Virus record (IMG/VR): IMGVR_UViG_3300020183_000001
Location: 1-64,000 of that record
Length of the DNA stretch: 64,000 nucleotides
Reading direction: 5' to 3' (one strand)
Source: a virus
Shown here: positions 24,803 through 32,103 of the stretch, in pieces
How the letters are laid out: each line of letters begins with the position of its first letter
How positions within the stretch are numbered: position 1 is the first letter of the stretch
Program-made: the position numbers and the translations under genes
The notes under the pieces: model-generated
Database searches by the model: none
What the model was told of the DNA's origin: nothing
Seen by the model: the letters and a program-made list of their open reading frames with translations, nothing else

Positions 24803-25133
24803 GGGTCCAGACTTTGTAGTTAACAATACGTGACACGTGGCCACTGTTGATTCCGTAGATAACAGCAATAGCACGGTTTGATTTGCCTTGACGTTTTAAT
24901 CTACGAATATCAAGGATGTTCTTTTCAATTAATATTGCATTACCATTTTTAACTCCTTGTGTGTCAGGTAGTTTACCACCACGCTTAGGTCCTCGCTGGT
25001 ACTTGAGATACCGTTCAACTGTTAAGAACTTTTTGTTGCAATCAAAGCATTGACAATACCGTTTGGTAAAAGTGTCATAACGATCTGTTGAACTAATTTT
25101 TGTATTAGTGCTGTGACATTTAGGACAACGCAT
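24795..25133 (-). CDS. Zinc-ribbon plus helix-turn-helix protein, likely DNA-binding regulator
   Basis: 112 aa. The N-terminal zinc ribbon resembles that of NrdR (Cys3/Cys6 and Cys29/Cys32). The C-terminal segment from about residue 70 contains DIRRLKRQGKSNRAIAVIYG followed by NSGHVSRIV, a resolvase-type HTH. The combination suggests a site-specific DNA-binding protein, a candidate for binding the inverted repeats in the leftward leaders. The start overlaps the previous stop as TAATG. Confidence 0.7.
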   Translation of the reverse strand: MRCPKCHSTNTKISSTDRYDTFTKRYCQCFDCNKKFLTVERYLKYQRGPKRGGKLPDTQGVKNGNAILIEKNILDIRRLKRQGKSNRAIAVIYGINSGHVSRIVNYKVWTHV

Positions 25134-25294
25134 TAATTCTTTTCAGTAACTAAGTTGTCTACTACTGCAGGTAAGTATTCATCCAACCAATCTTCAACAG
25201 TAAGCTGATCTTCTGCAGCAATAGCAACAAGTTTCCAATAGGTGCTTTCTTTTAAAGAAAGACGTACATCAATAAACTTTTCTCGTTCAGTCAT
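25133..25294 (-). CDS. Small protein, 53 aa
   Basis: Begins MTEREKFIDVRLSLKESTYW, then LVAIAAEDQLTVEDWLDEYL; the pattern strand-helix-helix resembles a ribbon-helix-helix DNA-binding protein (inference). It is flanked by a 4-nt ATGA overlap upstream and a 1-nt TAATG overlap downstream, which supports a real gene. Confidence 0.6.
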   Translation of the reverse strand: MTEREKFIDVRLSLKESTYWKLVAIAAEDQLTVEDWLDEYLPAVVDNLVTEKN

Positions 25295-25569
25295 GATTCA
25301 ATTTCAGTAGGAACTTTATTAAGCTGGAGCGAATCTAACACATGTACTGTGGTATCAATACCAACAAAAGAAATAAGATCTTGAATGATCTCATCTTTAT
25401 GTTCGTGATAATACTCAGAGAGTGATAGTTCTGCAAGCTTAAGCAATGTATTGAGATCCATCAAATCTACAATCTGTGCAATAGCTGCATCTCTTACTAG
25501 ATCCCATGTGTGGTCAGGAATGTTGTCGTTGATTTGTTGGATGAGCTGTTGAAGTTCTTCTGGTTGCAT
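25291..25569 (-). CDS. Hypothetical protein, 92 aa, helical
   Basis: Repeated acidic helices (LQQLIQQINDNIPDHTWDLV, IVDLMDLNTLLKLAELSLSE). No family is recognised. A GC-rich hairpin (25580-25597) lies 11 nt upstream of the ATG. Confidence 0.6.
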   Translation of the reverse strand: MQPEELQQLIQQINDNIPDHTWDLVRDAAIAQIVDLMDLNTLLKLAELSLSEYYHEHKDEIIQDLISFVGIDTTVHVLDSLQLNKVPTEIES

Positions 25570-25577
25570 AAAATAAA

Positions 25578-25599
25578 TACCCCCGTTTGCACGGGGGCT
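25578..25599 (-). repeat. Class D leader hairpin 1 (TGCAAAC loop)
   Basis: CCCCC/GGGGG arms around GTGCAAAC. The leftward strand continues TATTTATTTT, so this copy could also act as a weak terminator. Confidence 0.6.
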
Positions 25600-25620
25600 G
25601 AGTTGTGTTTCGTAAGTAGT

Positions 25621-25977
25621 TTAAACAGCTTGAGCACTGGTGTCAATGATGTTATCCATCATGCCAGCCTCACGCATCTTATCCAACATTGCGCACATAA
25701 TGGTAGCGTGTTCATGTGTTTTATCCATGAATGCTTTAGCGCGTTCAGGAGTAATGGCATGAACAGTACCATTGGCTTCTACGTATTGCCAGCTACCATC
25801 AGGCATTGGTTCTCCCTGGAGTGCAAGACGCTCTGAGTTGCGTACGTACCTGAACTCAAGATTGTGACAATCAGTAAGACCGTCTACATCAGTCCAGGTC
25901 AAGCCAAGGTTGTAACGCTTGTCCTCATCCATGTAACCATGGGGTTGAGGAATGAGATGTTTGAAGTAGGAAAACAT
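25621..25977 (-). CDS. Hypothetical protein, 118 aa
   Basis: The centre is beta-rich (YNLGLTWTDVDGLTDCHNLEF, then GSWQYVEANGTVHAI), the end helical and Met-rich (IMCAMLDKMREAGMMDNII). Leader contains a class B hairpin and an ACTCAATTC stretch, with no Shine-Dalgarno. Confidence 0.6.
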   Translation of the reverse strand: MFSYFKHLIPQPHGYMDEDKRYNLGLTWTDVDGLTDCHNLEFRYVRNSERLALQGEPMPDGSWQYVEANGTVHAITPERAKAFMDKTHEHATIMCAMLDKMREAGMMDNIIDTSAQAV

Positions 25978-26009
25978 GGTGTGAATTGAGTAAATGAACT
26001 ATTAAACCT

Positions 26010-26037
26010 GGGACTTACACTGTATAGATGCCCAGTT
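26010..26037 (-). repeat. Class B leader hairpin 1
   Basis: Leftward: CTGGGCATC, short apical part, TGTAAGTCCCAG. It begins just after the stop at 26040. Confidence 0.75.
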
Positions 26038-26039
26038 AG

Positions 26040-26537
26040 TCAAACGTTTTTCCAAGTAACTCCCCTGTGGATAAATTGAATACACATATAAGTAACACCA
26101 TAAACGCCAGCAATTTCTTTATATGCTTGATAACAAGATGGATAAGTAGCCATAAACTTTGGATCGTAAAGCATTGTTTTAATTTCCATAACTTGTGATC
26201 GAGTAAGTTTAGATGTAAATGGTTTTAGGTTTTGATTTCTATTTTTTATATATTTCTTGGGTTCTTCTCTTGGAAGTTTTGTAATCTTTGGTTCAATACG
26301 TTGTTCAATTTGCCGACCATCTTCTGTATAATCAATGCGTACAACAGTAGGTTTACTAACTTTTGGTTTGGTTACAACAGGAGCTTGTTCTACTTTTTTA
26401 ATTACTTTGGTTGTACTGGTTGGCAACTTAATTGATTGCTCAATTCCATTGTCATCAGTAACAGAGATGTGGAAATAGTTATCTGTTTTAAATACAGATA
26501 CTTGTTGTGGCTTGGTGTAAGTAACAATAGGTTGCAT
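26040..26537 (-). CDS. Basic protein with C-terminal HTH-like segment, 165 aa
   Basis: Residues 1-105 are a beta-rich, then Lys/Pro-rich linker. The last 55 residues (LTRSQVMEIKTMLYDPKF, SCYQAYKEIAGVYGVTYMCI) resemble the HTH end of the 24795 product and of phage HNH/regulator proteins. Probable DNA-binding protein. The ATG at 26537 is required because a longer ORF would run into the tRNA at 26558. Confidence 0.6.
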   Translation of the reverse strand: MQPIVTYTKPQQVSVFKTDNYFHISVTDDNGIEQSIKLPTSTTKVIKKVEQAPVVTKPKVSKPTVVRIDYTEDGRQIEQRIEPKITKLPREEPKKYIKNRNQNLKPFTSKLTRSQVMEIKTMLYDPKFMATYPSCYQAYKEIAGVYGVTYMCIQFIHRGVTWKNV

Positions 26538-26557
26538 GATTTTAATAGCAAATGGAT

Positions 26558-26633
26558 TGGTACCTGAGGTGAGATTTGAACTCACGCTGGAACGATTTTA
26601 AGTCGTTTGCCTCTTCCGCTGGGCTACTCAGGC
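26558..26633 (-). tRNA. tRNA with UAA anticodon (nominally Leu), short variable loop
   Basis: A full 76-nt cloverleaf with encoded CCA (26558-26560). Acceptor GCCTGAG/CTCAGGT, D stem GCC/GGC, anticodon stem AACGA/TCGTT with loop CTTAAAA (anticodon at 26598-26600), T arm GTGAG/CTCAC with loop TTCAAAT. The variable loop is only CCAGC, a class I form, whereas bacterial tRNA-Leu has a long class II arm. Its first 10 nt overlap the end of the 26624-26839 gene. Charging identity is therefore uncertain. Confidence 0.85.
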
Positions 26634-26839
26634 ATACTTGGATTTACACTCACATCTATTGATGTGTGATACCAAGTATGATCATGAGGCAGCGGTTCGC
26701 AGCCATAGTTCCACGTATCGTAATCATTCTCGTTACGTGGGTCTTCAATCAGGATGTACTGAGGTGAGTTGTCATGAATGTAGTTACTAATAGTTGCCAT
26801 TGCCATGGCAAGAAGTTGATCGTCTGTGTAGTCAGTCAT
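26624..26839 (-). CDS. Hypothetical protein, 71 aa
   Basis: Acidic (YTDDQLLAMAMATISNYIHD, DPRNENDYDTWNYG). Its stop codon TAG is formed inside the 5' end of the tRNA (GCCTGAGTAG), so tRNA 5' processing would cut the message at the end of this gene. Confidence 0.6.
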   Translation of the reverse strand: MTDYTDDQLLAMAMATISNYIHDNSPQYILIEDPRNENDYDTWNYGCEPLPHDHTWYHTSIDVSVNPSMPE

Positions 26840-26845
26840 TAAGTG

Positions 26846-26880
26846 TGACCCGTCCTATCCTCGACAATAGGGCGGGTCAG
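26846..26880 (-). promoter_or_regulatory. Long leader hairpin
   Basis: Arms TGACCCG/CGGGTCA extended by CCTAT/ATAGG give a stem of about 13 bp with an 8-nt loop. No T-run follows on either strand. It lies between the PcfJ-like gene stop and, leftward, 7 nt before the 26839 start. Confidence 0.6.
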
Positions 26881-26890
26881 CCTGTGGGGG

Positions 26891-28648
26891 CTAAGCAGAT
26901 GCTAGCGCAGACTCACGTTGCGTCAACGCCTTGCTGAATGCAGTTGTGTACAACTCACGTTCCTCATCCGTAAGCCTGGCGTTGCTAATACCAGCGATCT
27001 GTTTAACGGACATCATACCCATGTTGACTTCCAATTGGATTGTGAACATGGGTTTGCTATCAATCATGCACAGCACAATGAAGTGCTTCTTCTTACGAAC
27101 ACCATCTGCATAACCACTGGCACTACCGACGCAATTACGTACGGCTTGTCCCCATGCAGCTAGTTGATGGGTATCAACTGGTTGGAAAAATGTCCACCTA
27201 CTGGAACCAAGTTCAAGCTTGACTGGTTCTGGGAACAAATCCTGGGGTAGTGATTCGTTTTTGTTCTTGACCTTCCATGCAACAGACTGAACGTGATCAT
27301 GGAACTCCATGAGACGCCAACGTTTTGGAACATCAAGAGTTAGTGGTTCCGTTGCACATGCATTGTGTGCAAGGATTGTATCTAGCATTGATACCGTATC
27401 ACTCCAGTTGGAATAATAAAAACGTGGACACTGTAGATCTGAGTCATAATAGTAACGAGTGTGCGTATTGTTTATTTCTCGTTCATATTCTTTTTCAAGA
27501 ATAGAAAAGAATGAAGCAACAGGCATGTGTTTGTTCAACCATGCTTGTGTAATAATTGTACCTTGACGTGTTGATTTAAAACTTAACAGTTGAACAATGT
27601 AAGTTTGATAGTAATCAATGGGACACTCAGGCCATACGTCATACACAAAAGCAATAGCATTAAATAGTACATGGATCTGAGCCCATGGTCCACGGATACA
27701 CCTAAGATATTGATTACTAGTATCGTTAAACATTGCATTGACTTGATCACATCTTGCTTGAATCCATTTCTTAAAGAACGGAGTAGCAATAATGTGCAGC
27801 ATCTTGTTTAGTTGCCTATAGATATCACCGTCATATCCACTGTCGTGTGCATAATGAGTGATAAGTTTGAACAACAAGTCATATGAGATTACAGCTTTGG
27901 TAATGTCATGTTGTTGCCAGAATGTTCTACATTCTTGACCATAATGATAACCATTAGTGAAGATAACAGAAGCTGGATTGATTGCCCGGAGCCGAGCAAA
28001 AGTTGATTGACTGTCAGACCACATAGGGATTGTGTTAAACAGTTGATCTTCAAATGCTTTTACTTGTTGGCACAGATTACCAGACTTTTTGTAGTAAGCT
28101 TGAGCACCTGGGATGTTCCAGTTCTTTGCATCGTAACCATCAATAATATCTTGTCTGGTTACTAGTTTGTTGAATGTAAAATACTGAACGCGGCCAAGCT
28201 GATATGTAGATAGTTTGTTTGGATTGTCAACGTATAAGTGCTTACGAACTCTATGTGGCAGCATCTTGTGTGCAGATGCGTTGTCTTTGAATGCAAACGA
28301 GTATCCATAAATGTACTGATCTTTTTGATGCTTAGGTGGTAGCCATGCTGCATACCACACTTGCTCAAAGTGATACAAGATTGCATACGGAGTTACTGCA
28401 CCTTCAACAATTCGTGTAAACAGTTGGTAACGATCAGGTGCAGCCTGCAAATTAATATTGTCAATAGCATCGTTATATAACGATACTGGCAATACTTCAG
28501 TTGGAATCAGTTGGTTGGGTTTACCCAGTGGGTGTGCAGCTTTCTTAGTCTTGTTGTTAATTGTTTTCTGTTGTTTAGCCAGTGCTTTAAGAGCTGGGTC
28601 ATACGCCAACAACTCTTGTTGTAGTTGAGTAGGAAGACGGAATTGCAT
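26891..28648 (-). CDS. PcfJ-like protein, 585 aa
   Basis: The C-terminal 100 residues carry the PcfJ pattern: AAWGQAVRNCVGSASGYADG, then HFIVLCMIDSKPMFTIQLEV and QIAGISNARL. PcfJ-like proteins occur on plasmids and phages; their function is not established. The remaining 480 residues are helical and aromatic-rich and resemble nothing I know. The ATG at 28648 is chosen because the class A repeat and A/C-rich leader lie just upstream. It is the largest protein in the leftward region after the polymerase. Confidence 0.75.
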   Translation of the reverse strand: MQFRLPTQLQQELLAYDPALKALAKQQKTINNKTKKAAHPLGKPNQLIPTEVLPVSLYNDAIDNINLQAAPDRYQLFTRIVEGAVTPYAILYHFEQVWYAAWLPPKHQKDQYIYGYSFAFKDNASAHKMLPHRVRKHLYVDNPNKLSTYQLGRVQYFTFNKLVTRQDIIDGYDAKNWNIPGAQAYYKKSGNLCQQVKAFEDQLFNTIPMWSDSQSTFARLRAINPASVIFTNGYHYGQECRTFWQQHDITKAVISYDLLFKLITHYAHDSGYDGDIYRQLNKMLHIIATPFFKKWIQARCDQVNAMFNDTSNQYLRCIRGPWAQIHVLFNAIAFVYDVWPECPIDYYQTYIVQLLSFKSTRQGTIITQAWLNKHMPVASFFSILEKEYEREINNTHTRYYYDSDLQCPRFYYSNWSDTVSMLDTILAHNACATEPLTLDVPKRWRLMEFHDHVQSVAWKVKNKNESLPQDLFPEPVKLELGSSRWTFFQPVDTHQLAAWGQAVRNCVGSASGYADGVRKKKHFIVLCMIDSKPMFTIQLEVNMGMMSVKQIAGISNARLTDEERELYTTAFSKALTQRESALASA

Positions 28649-28680
28649 GGTGAGTTCGTAGTGAGTGTGTGGTGTTGAGC

Positions 28681-28703
28681 AGTTTAACGTCATGCTCAGG
28701 ACG
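28681..28703 (-). repeat. Class A leader repeat 5
   Basis: CGTC, loop CTGAGCAT, GACG, then TTAAACT, in the leader of the PcfJ-like gene. Confidence 0.75.
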
Positions 28704-28708
28704 ATGGA

Positions 28709-28909
28709 TCAGATACGCATTACCTCTTCACCGTTACAGGTAAAGACTAGTTGATCGTCATAGTCATCCATGTATTCCTGCAATGTCATAGTCTTCTCTG
28801 GTGTGAAGACAGGCATTTCGTTTGCAAAACCAAACGCACTGTACACACGACCTTTGGGACCACGAATTACCAGGTACCACCGTTTGAATTCGATAGAGAA
28901 ACCAATCAT
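28709..28909 (-). CDS. Hypothetical protein, 66 aa
   Basis: Beta-rich start (MIGFSIEFKRWYLVIRGPKG), acidic end. The ATG at 28909 overlaps the preceding stop as ATGA. Confidence 0.6.
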   Translation of the reverse strand: MIGFSIEFKRWYLVIRGPKGRVYSAFGFANEMPVFTPEKTMTLQEYMDDYDDQLVFTCNGEEVMRI

Positions 28910-29166
28910 GATGCTAGGTACCAATCAGATGTGTCGACAAGTTGCCATTGAAGATCTCTGTCAGCAAGATACTGACAGAAGCCATCTTCATCAACAGGGA
29001 TTTGTTCATCCTCATCCAATTCAAAATCTGCAATACAAAGTGCTGGAGCCCATTCATCAGGTTCAAAGTAAGTTGCTTTGTGTAGAAGAAGCATGTCTTC
29101 AACAAGTGCAGTAACTGTGACATGGGATTGATTGATGGTTGTTTCTTCAATTGATAAGATTGTCAT
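28906..29166 (-). CDS. Acidic protein, 86 aa
   Basis: Very acidic centre (EPDEWAPALCIADFELDEDE), which could mimic DNA or bind a basic partner (inference). No family is recognised. Confidence 0.6.
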   Translation of the reverse strand: MTILSIEETTINQSHVTVTALVEDMLLLHKATYFEPDEWAPALCIADFELDEDEQIPVDEDGFCQYLADRDLQWQLVDTSDWYLAS

Positions 29167-29258
29167 GAGTGTAGTTAGTAGAGATAACTATTGTCACTAA
29201 TAGTGCCTCCGTGGTACAGGTTTGCAGGGGGGTCCAGGGGGGACCCCATGCATGTACC
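29167..29258 (-). promoter_or_regulatory. Structured gap with nested hairpin
   Basis: GGGGTCC/GGACCCC with a CCCCT loop, enclosed by GGTACA/TGTACC, and containing TGCAAAC. It fills most of the 92-nt gap between two leftward genes. Confidence 0.5.
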
Positions 29259-29435
29259 TTAGTCAGGTTCTACAAACTGACAAGCAGTTGTGATGTAACA
29301 CTTGTATTTGTTCCAGGCACGTGCTGTGCAGAACTCGCCATGGAACCGTTGTTCATCACTGCAGTATTCACGTGCACGCTTAGCTGCACACTGTGCAAGA
29401 TTGATGCGATCAAACATGCTAATGTAGTTGTCCAT
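29259..29435 (-). CDS. Small Cys-containing protein, 58 aa
   Basis: Five Cys in 58 residues (LAQCAAKRAREYC, FCTARAWNKYKCYITTAC). Probably helical. Supported by a class B hairpin and an A/C-rich leader upstream. Confidence 0.55.
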   Translation of the reverse strand: MDNYISMFDRINLAQCAAKRAREYCSDEQRFHGEFCTARAWNKYKCYITTACQFVEPD

Positions 29436-29466
29436 AGTTAAGTTGTTGTTGGGGTTGAAGTTGATG

Positions 29467-29505
29467 CTGGGACTTACACCACGTACTTATGTAGGTGATG
29501 CCCAG
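29467..29505 (-). repeat. Class B leader hairpin 2
   Basis: CTGGGCAT, CACC...GGTG inner stem, TGTAAGTCCCAG; the longest-paired copy. It follows the stop at 29510. Confidence 0.75.
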
Positions 29506-29509
29506 TGTT

Positions 29510-29770
29510 TCAGTCTTCTTTATCAAATGATTTCATAATTGATTCAGGCATAGACATTTCAATTGAAGGCAAGTCATAGTCGTCATTTGTATCAACAATA
29601 ATTTTATGTAACGGAAAATATCCATCACTAAGATCAGCGTTGAGTTTCCAAATTTCTACTAATAGTTCTCGAAAAAATCTTTTTCGGTCCTCTATGCCTG
29701 TAAACTCATCAGCACCATAAACTTTTTTAGTGTCAGTAAATTTAAATTCAATAGTAAATGAATCGATCAT
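29510..29770 (-). CDS. Hypothetical protein, 86 aa
   Basis: Mixed alpha/beta (SFTIEFKFTDTKKVYGAD, RKRFFRELLVEIWKLNADLS). No family is recognised. Confidence 0.6.
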   Translation of the reverse strand: MIDSFTIEFKFTDTKKVYGADEFTGIEDRKRFFRELLVEIWKLNADLSDGYFPLHKIIVDTNDDYDLPSIEMSMPESIMKSFDKED

Positions 29771-29775
29771 GATCT

Positions 29776-29973
29776 TTAGATTATCTTTATGTTTCGTTTG
29801 CTTAAACCGGTGCCTGGGATTGAGATAGATCCAAGGACACCAGACTGCCGTGCGTTAAGTGTTAGTTGGAATGGACCAAGTTTAATTGATTTGGTGTACG
29901 ATTTGATACCATGTTCAGTTAAGTTAAAGCCAGCGATAGTACGGTCAAAGTTAATAGGTGATTTCTTTGTCAT
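29776..29973 (-). CDS. DUF4236-like protein, 65 aa
   Basis: The segment SIKLGPFQLTLNARQSGVLG then SISIPGTGLSKRN follows the repeated beta pattern of DUF4236 proteins (function unknown). The start at MTKKSPINF is preferred to the upstream ATG at 30000. Confidence 0.6.
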   Translation of the reverse strand: MTKKSPINFDRTIAGFNLTEHGIKSYTKSIKLGPFQLTLNARQSGVLGSISIPGTGLSKRNIKII

Positions 29974-30190
29974 AACCAAAGTCGTGAATTTGTTTAACAA
30001 GTTTGTGTTCGTCTTGAGTTAATTGTGAATATAAATATTCAACCATATCATCATCAGATGATAATGAATTGATTGCAGCAATTGCACGATGTTTGTCATG
30101 TGTTGTTGTATAAGAATGTGGATGAGAAATAATTTTAGATATGCAATCTAAAATTTTATTGTAACGAGCTTCGTTTACTTCATTTGTCAT
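29951..30190 (-). CDS. Hypothetical protein, 79 aa
   Basis: Helical (NEARYNKILDCISKIISH, DDMVEYLYSQLTQDEHKLV). The ATG at 30190 overlaps the upstream stop by 1 nt; its end overlaps the next gene by 23 nt. Confidence 0.6.
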   Translation of the reverse strand: MTNEVNEARYNKILDCISKIISHPHSYTTTHDKHRAIAAINSLSSDDDMVEYLYSQLTQDEHKLVKQIHDFGYDKEITY

Positions 30191-30513
30191 CACCAGTCTC
30201 CACAAGTAAATGTTTGAGTAACAACAAATGAAAGAGCAAAGGTCTCCTCTTCAATCTCGTCTTCTTCTGCTGGATAGTAACGAGCTTCGAATCCGCCAGT
30301 GCCTACCGATCGATCATTAATAGATCGATACAAAAGATTCCGACATGAACGCTTCATACGTTCAATGGTTGGAACAGTTAAGCTACCGTCTTCCATAACG
30401 TTAGCCCACTTCCAATCAAGTGCAGTCATTGCAATTTGGACTTTCTCAAAGTTAAAACGTTCGAGAAGGTCTTCAATAAGTTGGGATTGATGTTCAGTGA
30501 TTGTGAATGTCAT
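30190..30513 (-). CDS. Hypothetical protein, 107 aa
   Basis: Starts MTFTITEHQSQLIEDLLERF; the middle has TIERMKRSCRNLLYRSIND and a short acidic stretch. Unknown function. It starts 5 nt after the 25-aa gene stop. Confidence 0.6.
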   Translation of the reverse strand: MTFTITEHQSQLIEDLLERFNFEKVQIAMTALDWKWANVMEDGSLTVPTIERMKRSCRNLLYRSINDRSVGTGGFEARYYPAEEDEIEEETFALSFVVTQTFTCGDW

Positions 30514-30518
30514 TGCAG

Positions 30519-30596
30519 TTATTCAAACATTTTGATAAAGAGAATTGTGCCACATATAAAAAATGTGCACAATACTAATGCATCAGGCCAGCTCAT
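30519..30596 (-). CDS. Membrane micro-peptide, 25 aa
   Basis: ALVLCTFFICGTILFIKMF forms a single transmembrane helix. It is kept because the ATG overlaps the preceding stop (ATGA) and the stop lies 5 nt before the next start, leaving no spare sequence. Confidence 0.45.
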   Translation of the reverse strand: MSWPDALVLCTFFICGTILFIKMFE

Positions 30597-30874
30597 GGTT
30601 TGTTGTAAATAGTTCCGTTGCGTTTGTAAAGATCAAACCCATGCATAGTCTTTGTGTCAAGTGTAGTGTAAGGACCAATGTTGGCACAGCCAATTAAGTA
30701 GTAGAACTTAAAGAAGCCTGGGTGTTCATCCCACTCTTCATCAGTACACATAAGTTTAGATCCAACACCAAACGTATTCTTACGTTGGGTAGTCCATATG
30801 TCACCTGGCTGAGCAGGCAGGTGACGTGTCTTAGATTGAGTCTTAGGTTGAGTCTTTGGTTTAGTTGTAGTCAC
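30593..30874 (-). CDS. Hypothetical protein, 93 aa
   Basis: Thr/Lys/Pro-rich basic first 20 residues, then an aromatic core (EHPGFFKFYYLIGCANIGPY). Overlaps both neighbours by 4 nt. Confidence 0.6.
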   Translation of the reverse strand: MTTTKPKTQPKTQSKTRHLPAQPGDIWTTQRKNTFGVGSKLMCTDEEWDEHPGFFKFYYLIGCANIGPYTTLDTKTMHGFDLYKRNGTIYNKP

Positions 30875-31089
30875 TGCAGATCTCCTGGCATGAGTGCATT
30901 GGTGTCTTCATCAGACATATTGGACATAACAAATTTGTTTCCATCGGCGTCTACAAAGCCGCCGACAAAACCAATACCATGTCGATCAGCAGATTCTTTC
31001 ATCTTTGCAACGATTGACATAGCTTGCAACCGTTGGTTATCAATGGCATCAGGGATGCGTGGTTTGGGTGCGTCGTTAAGTGCAGTCAT
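30871..31089 (-). CDS. Hypothetical protein, 72 aa
   Basis: Contains AMSIVAKMKESADRHGIGFVG and a Gly/Asp-rich end. No family is recognised. Preceded by a class B hairpin and an unusual long structured leader. Confidence 0.6.
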   Translation of the reverse strand: MTALNDAPKPRIPDAIDNQRLQAMSIVAKMKESADRHGIGFVGGFVDADGNKFVMSNMSDEDTNALMPGDLQ

Positions 31090-31115
31090 GGTGAGTTAAG
31101 TGTGTAGTAGTTGAG

Positions 31116-31160
31116 CAAGCTGGGACTTACACGCCTTCTGTCAGAGCGATGCCCAGCTTG
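31116..31160 (-). repeat. Class B leader hairpin 3
   Basis: CAAGCTGGG/CCCAGCTTG, a 9-bp base, with inner CGC/GCG and the conserved TGTAAGT side. Confidence 0.75.
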
Positions 31161-31165
31161 TGTTT

Positions 31166-31242
31166 ATAAGCTTACCACCCTCTGTCAAGGGTGACCACCC
31201 CGTTCATGAGTGGGAGCGTGCATATTTGGGGTGAAAGCTTAT
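31166..31242 (-). promoter_or_regulatory. Second structured leader element
   Basis: ATAAGCTT/AAGCTTAT close a 77-nt domain with inner ACCCC/GGGGT pairing and a small ACCC/GGGT hairpin. Located between the HNH gene stop and class B hairpin 3. No coding potential. Confidence 0.5.
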
Positions 31243-31269
31243 TGAGAATTTAAATAAATGTTTAATTTA

Positions 31270-31641
31270 TTAATTAGCTTTTGTTAATTCAAATGTATTT
31301 AAGTTATTGTTCATTGTTTTAAAACCCCATTTTCTACGGTTAGTATTTTGTTCAGATTTTATTGCCCATTTTAAATTATTTGGATTATTGTTAGATGGAC
31401 AATTATCAATGTGATCAATAGTCATAGATAATTTGTATTCATTAAAAGTTAAAACATACACTATTAAATGTACTGGATATTGTTTACCTTTATATGTAAC
31501 ACGCCAATATCCATGTGAAGTTAAACAACCTGCAACGTTGTTTGCTTTAACACGATTAGTAATTGATATTTTCCATCTTAAAAAAGATGGAGAAGTTTCA
31601 TCTACATAAAACAAATTTTTAAATAAGGTTAAATTGTTCAT
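31270..31641 (-). CDS. HNH homing-type endonuclease, 123 aa
   Basis: The pattern YWRVTYKGKQYPVHLIVYVL, then MTIDHIDNCPSNNNPNNLKW and SEQNTNRR is that of HNH_3/homing nucleases; His in IDHID is catalytic in the family. Its DNA is visibly more AT-rich than its neighbours, which suggests recent arrival. The ATG at 31641 lies 6 nt after the previous stop. Confidence 0.8.
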   Translation of the reverse strand: MNNLTLFKNLFYVDETSPSFLRWKISITNRVKANNVAGCLTSHGYWRVTYKGKQYPVHLIVYVLTFNEYKLSMTIDHIDNCPSNNNPNNLKWAIKSEQNTNRRKWGFKTMNNNLNTFELTKAN

Positions 31642-31646
31642 TGCAG

Positions 31647-31970
31647 TTACCGATGCATTTCTTGGTGTTCTTTCCATGCAGCAGTGTGCATTTCATCCAT
31701 AGTTATCGGTGGTTCACCAACCCATTCATCTGGTTCATCAGGCCATTCGATAGCTTGCTCAAGTTGACCAATGGCTTCTAACAGATATTCTTCGTAATGA
31801 TACGGAAGATCATTGTATCCCAAGGGACGATTCTGTTCCCGTTGGTAGATAGCCATAAGTTCTTCGATGATCAGCGTGATGCGCATGTCATCGTTGAGCT
31901 GGTAGGTATGTGTACTACCATCATGACGGGTGTACGTGTTGCTGGTGAATTGAAGTTGATGTTTAGCCAT
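31647..31970 (-). CDS. Acidic hypothetical protein, 107 aa
   Basis: Begins MAKHQLQFTSNTYTRHDGST; the second half is helical and acidic with many Trp/Pro (IEWPDEPDEWVGEPPITMDE). Unknown function. Confidence 0.6.
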   Translation of the reverse strand: MAKHQLQFTSNTYTRHDGSTHTYQLNDDMRITLIIEELMAIYQREQNRPLGYNDLPYHYEEYLLEAIGQLEQAIEWPDEPDEWVGEPPITMDEMHTAAWKEHQEMHR

Positions 31971-31997
31971 GGTGTGTTTGTTGATAGTTGATTTGAT

Positions 31998-32038
31998 GCT
32001 GGGACTTACATCACGTACTTATGTAGTAAATGCCCAGC
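31998..32038 (-). repeat. Class B leader hairpin 4
   Basis: CTGGGCAT, a variable apical part with ACATAAGTACGT (as in copy 2), TGTAAGTCCCAG. Confidence 0.75.
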
Positions 32039-32055
32039 TTGTAGTATTAGTACTA

Positions 32056-32082
32056 TTGCCAATACATGGATAGTATTGGCAA
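32056..32082 (-). promoter_or_regulatory. Strong intergenic hairpin
   Basis: TTGCCAATAC and GTATTGGCAA form a perfect 10-bp stem with a 7-nt loop. No T-run follows leftward, so it is more likely a processing or stability element than a terminator. Confidence 0.55.
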
Positions 32083-32103
32083 GTTTTATGTGCGCTTCAA
32101 TAC

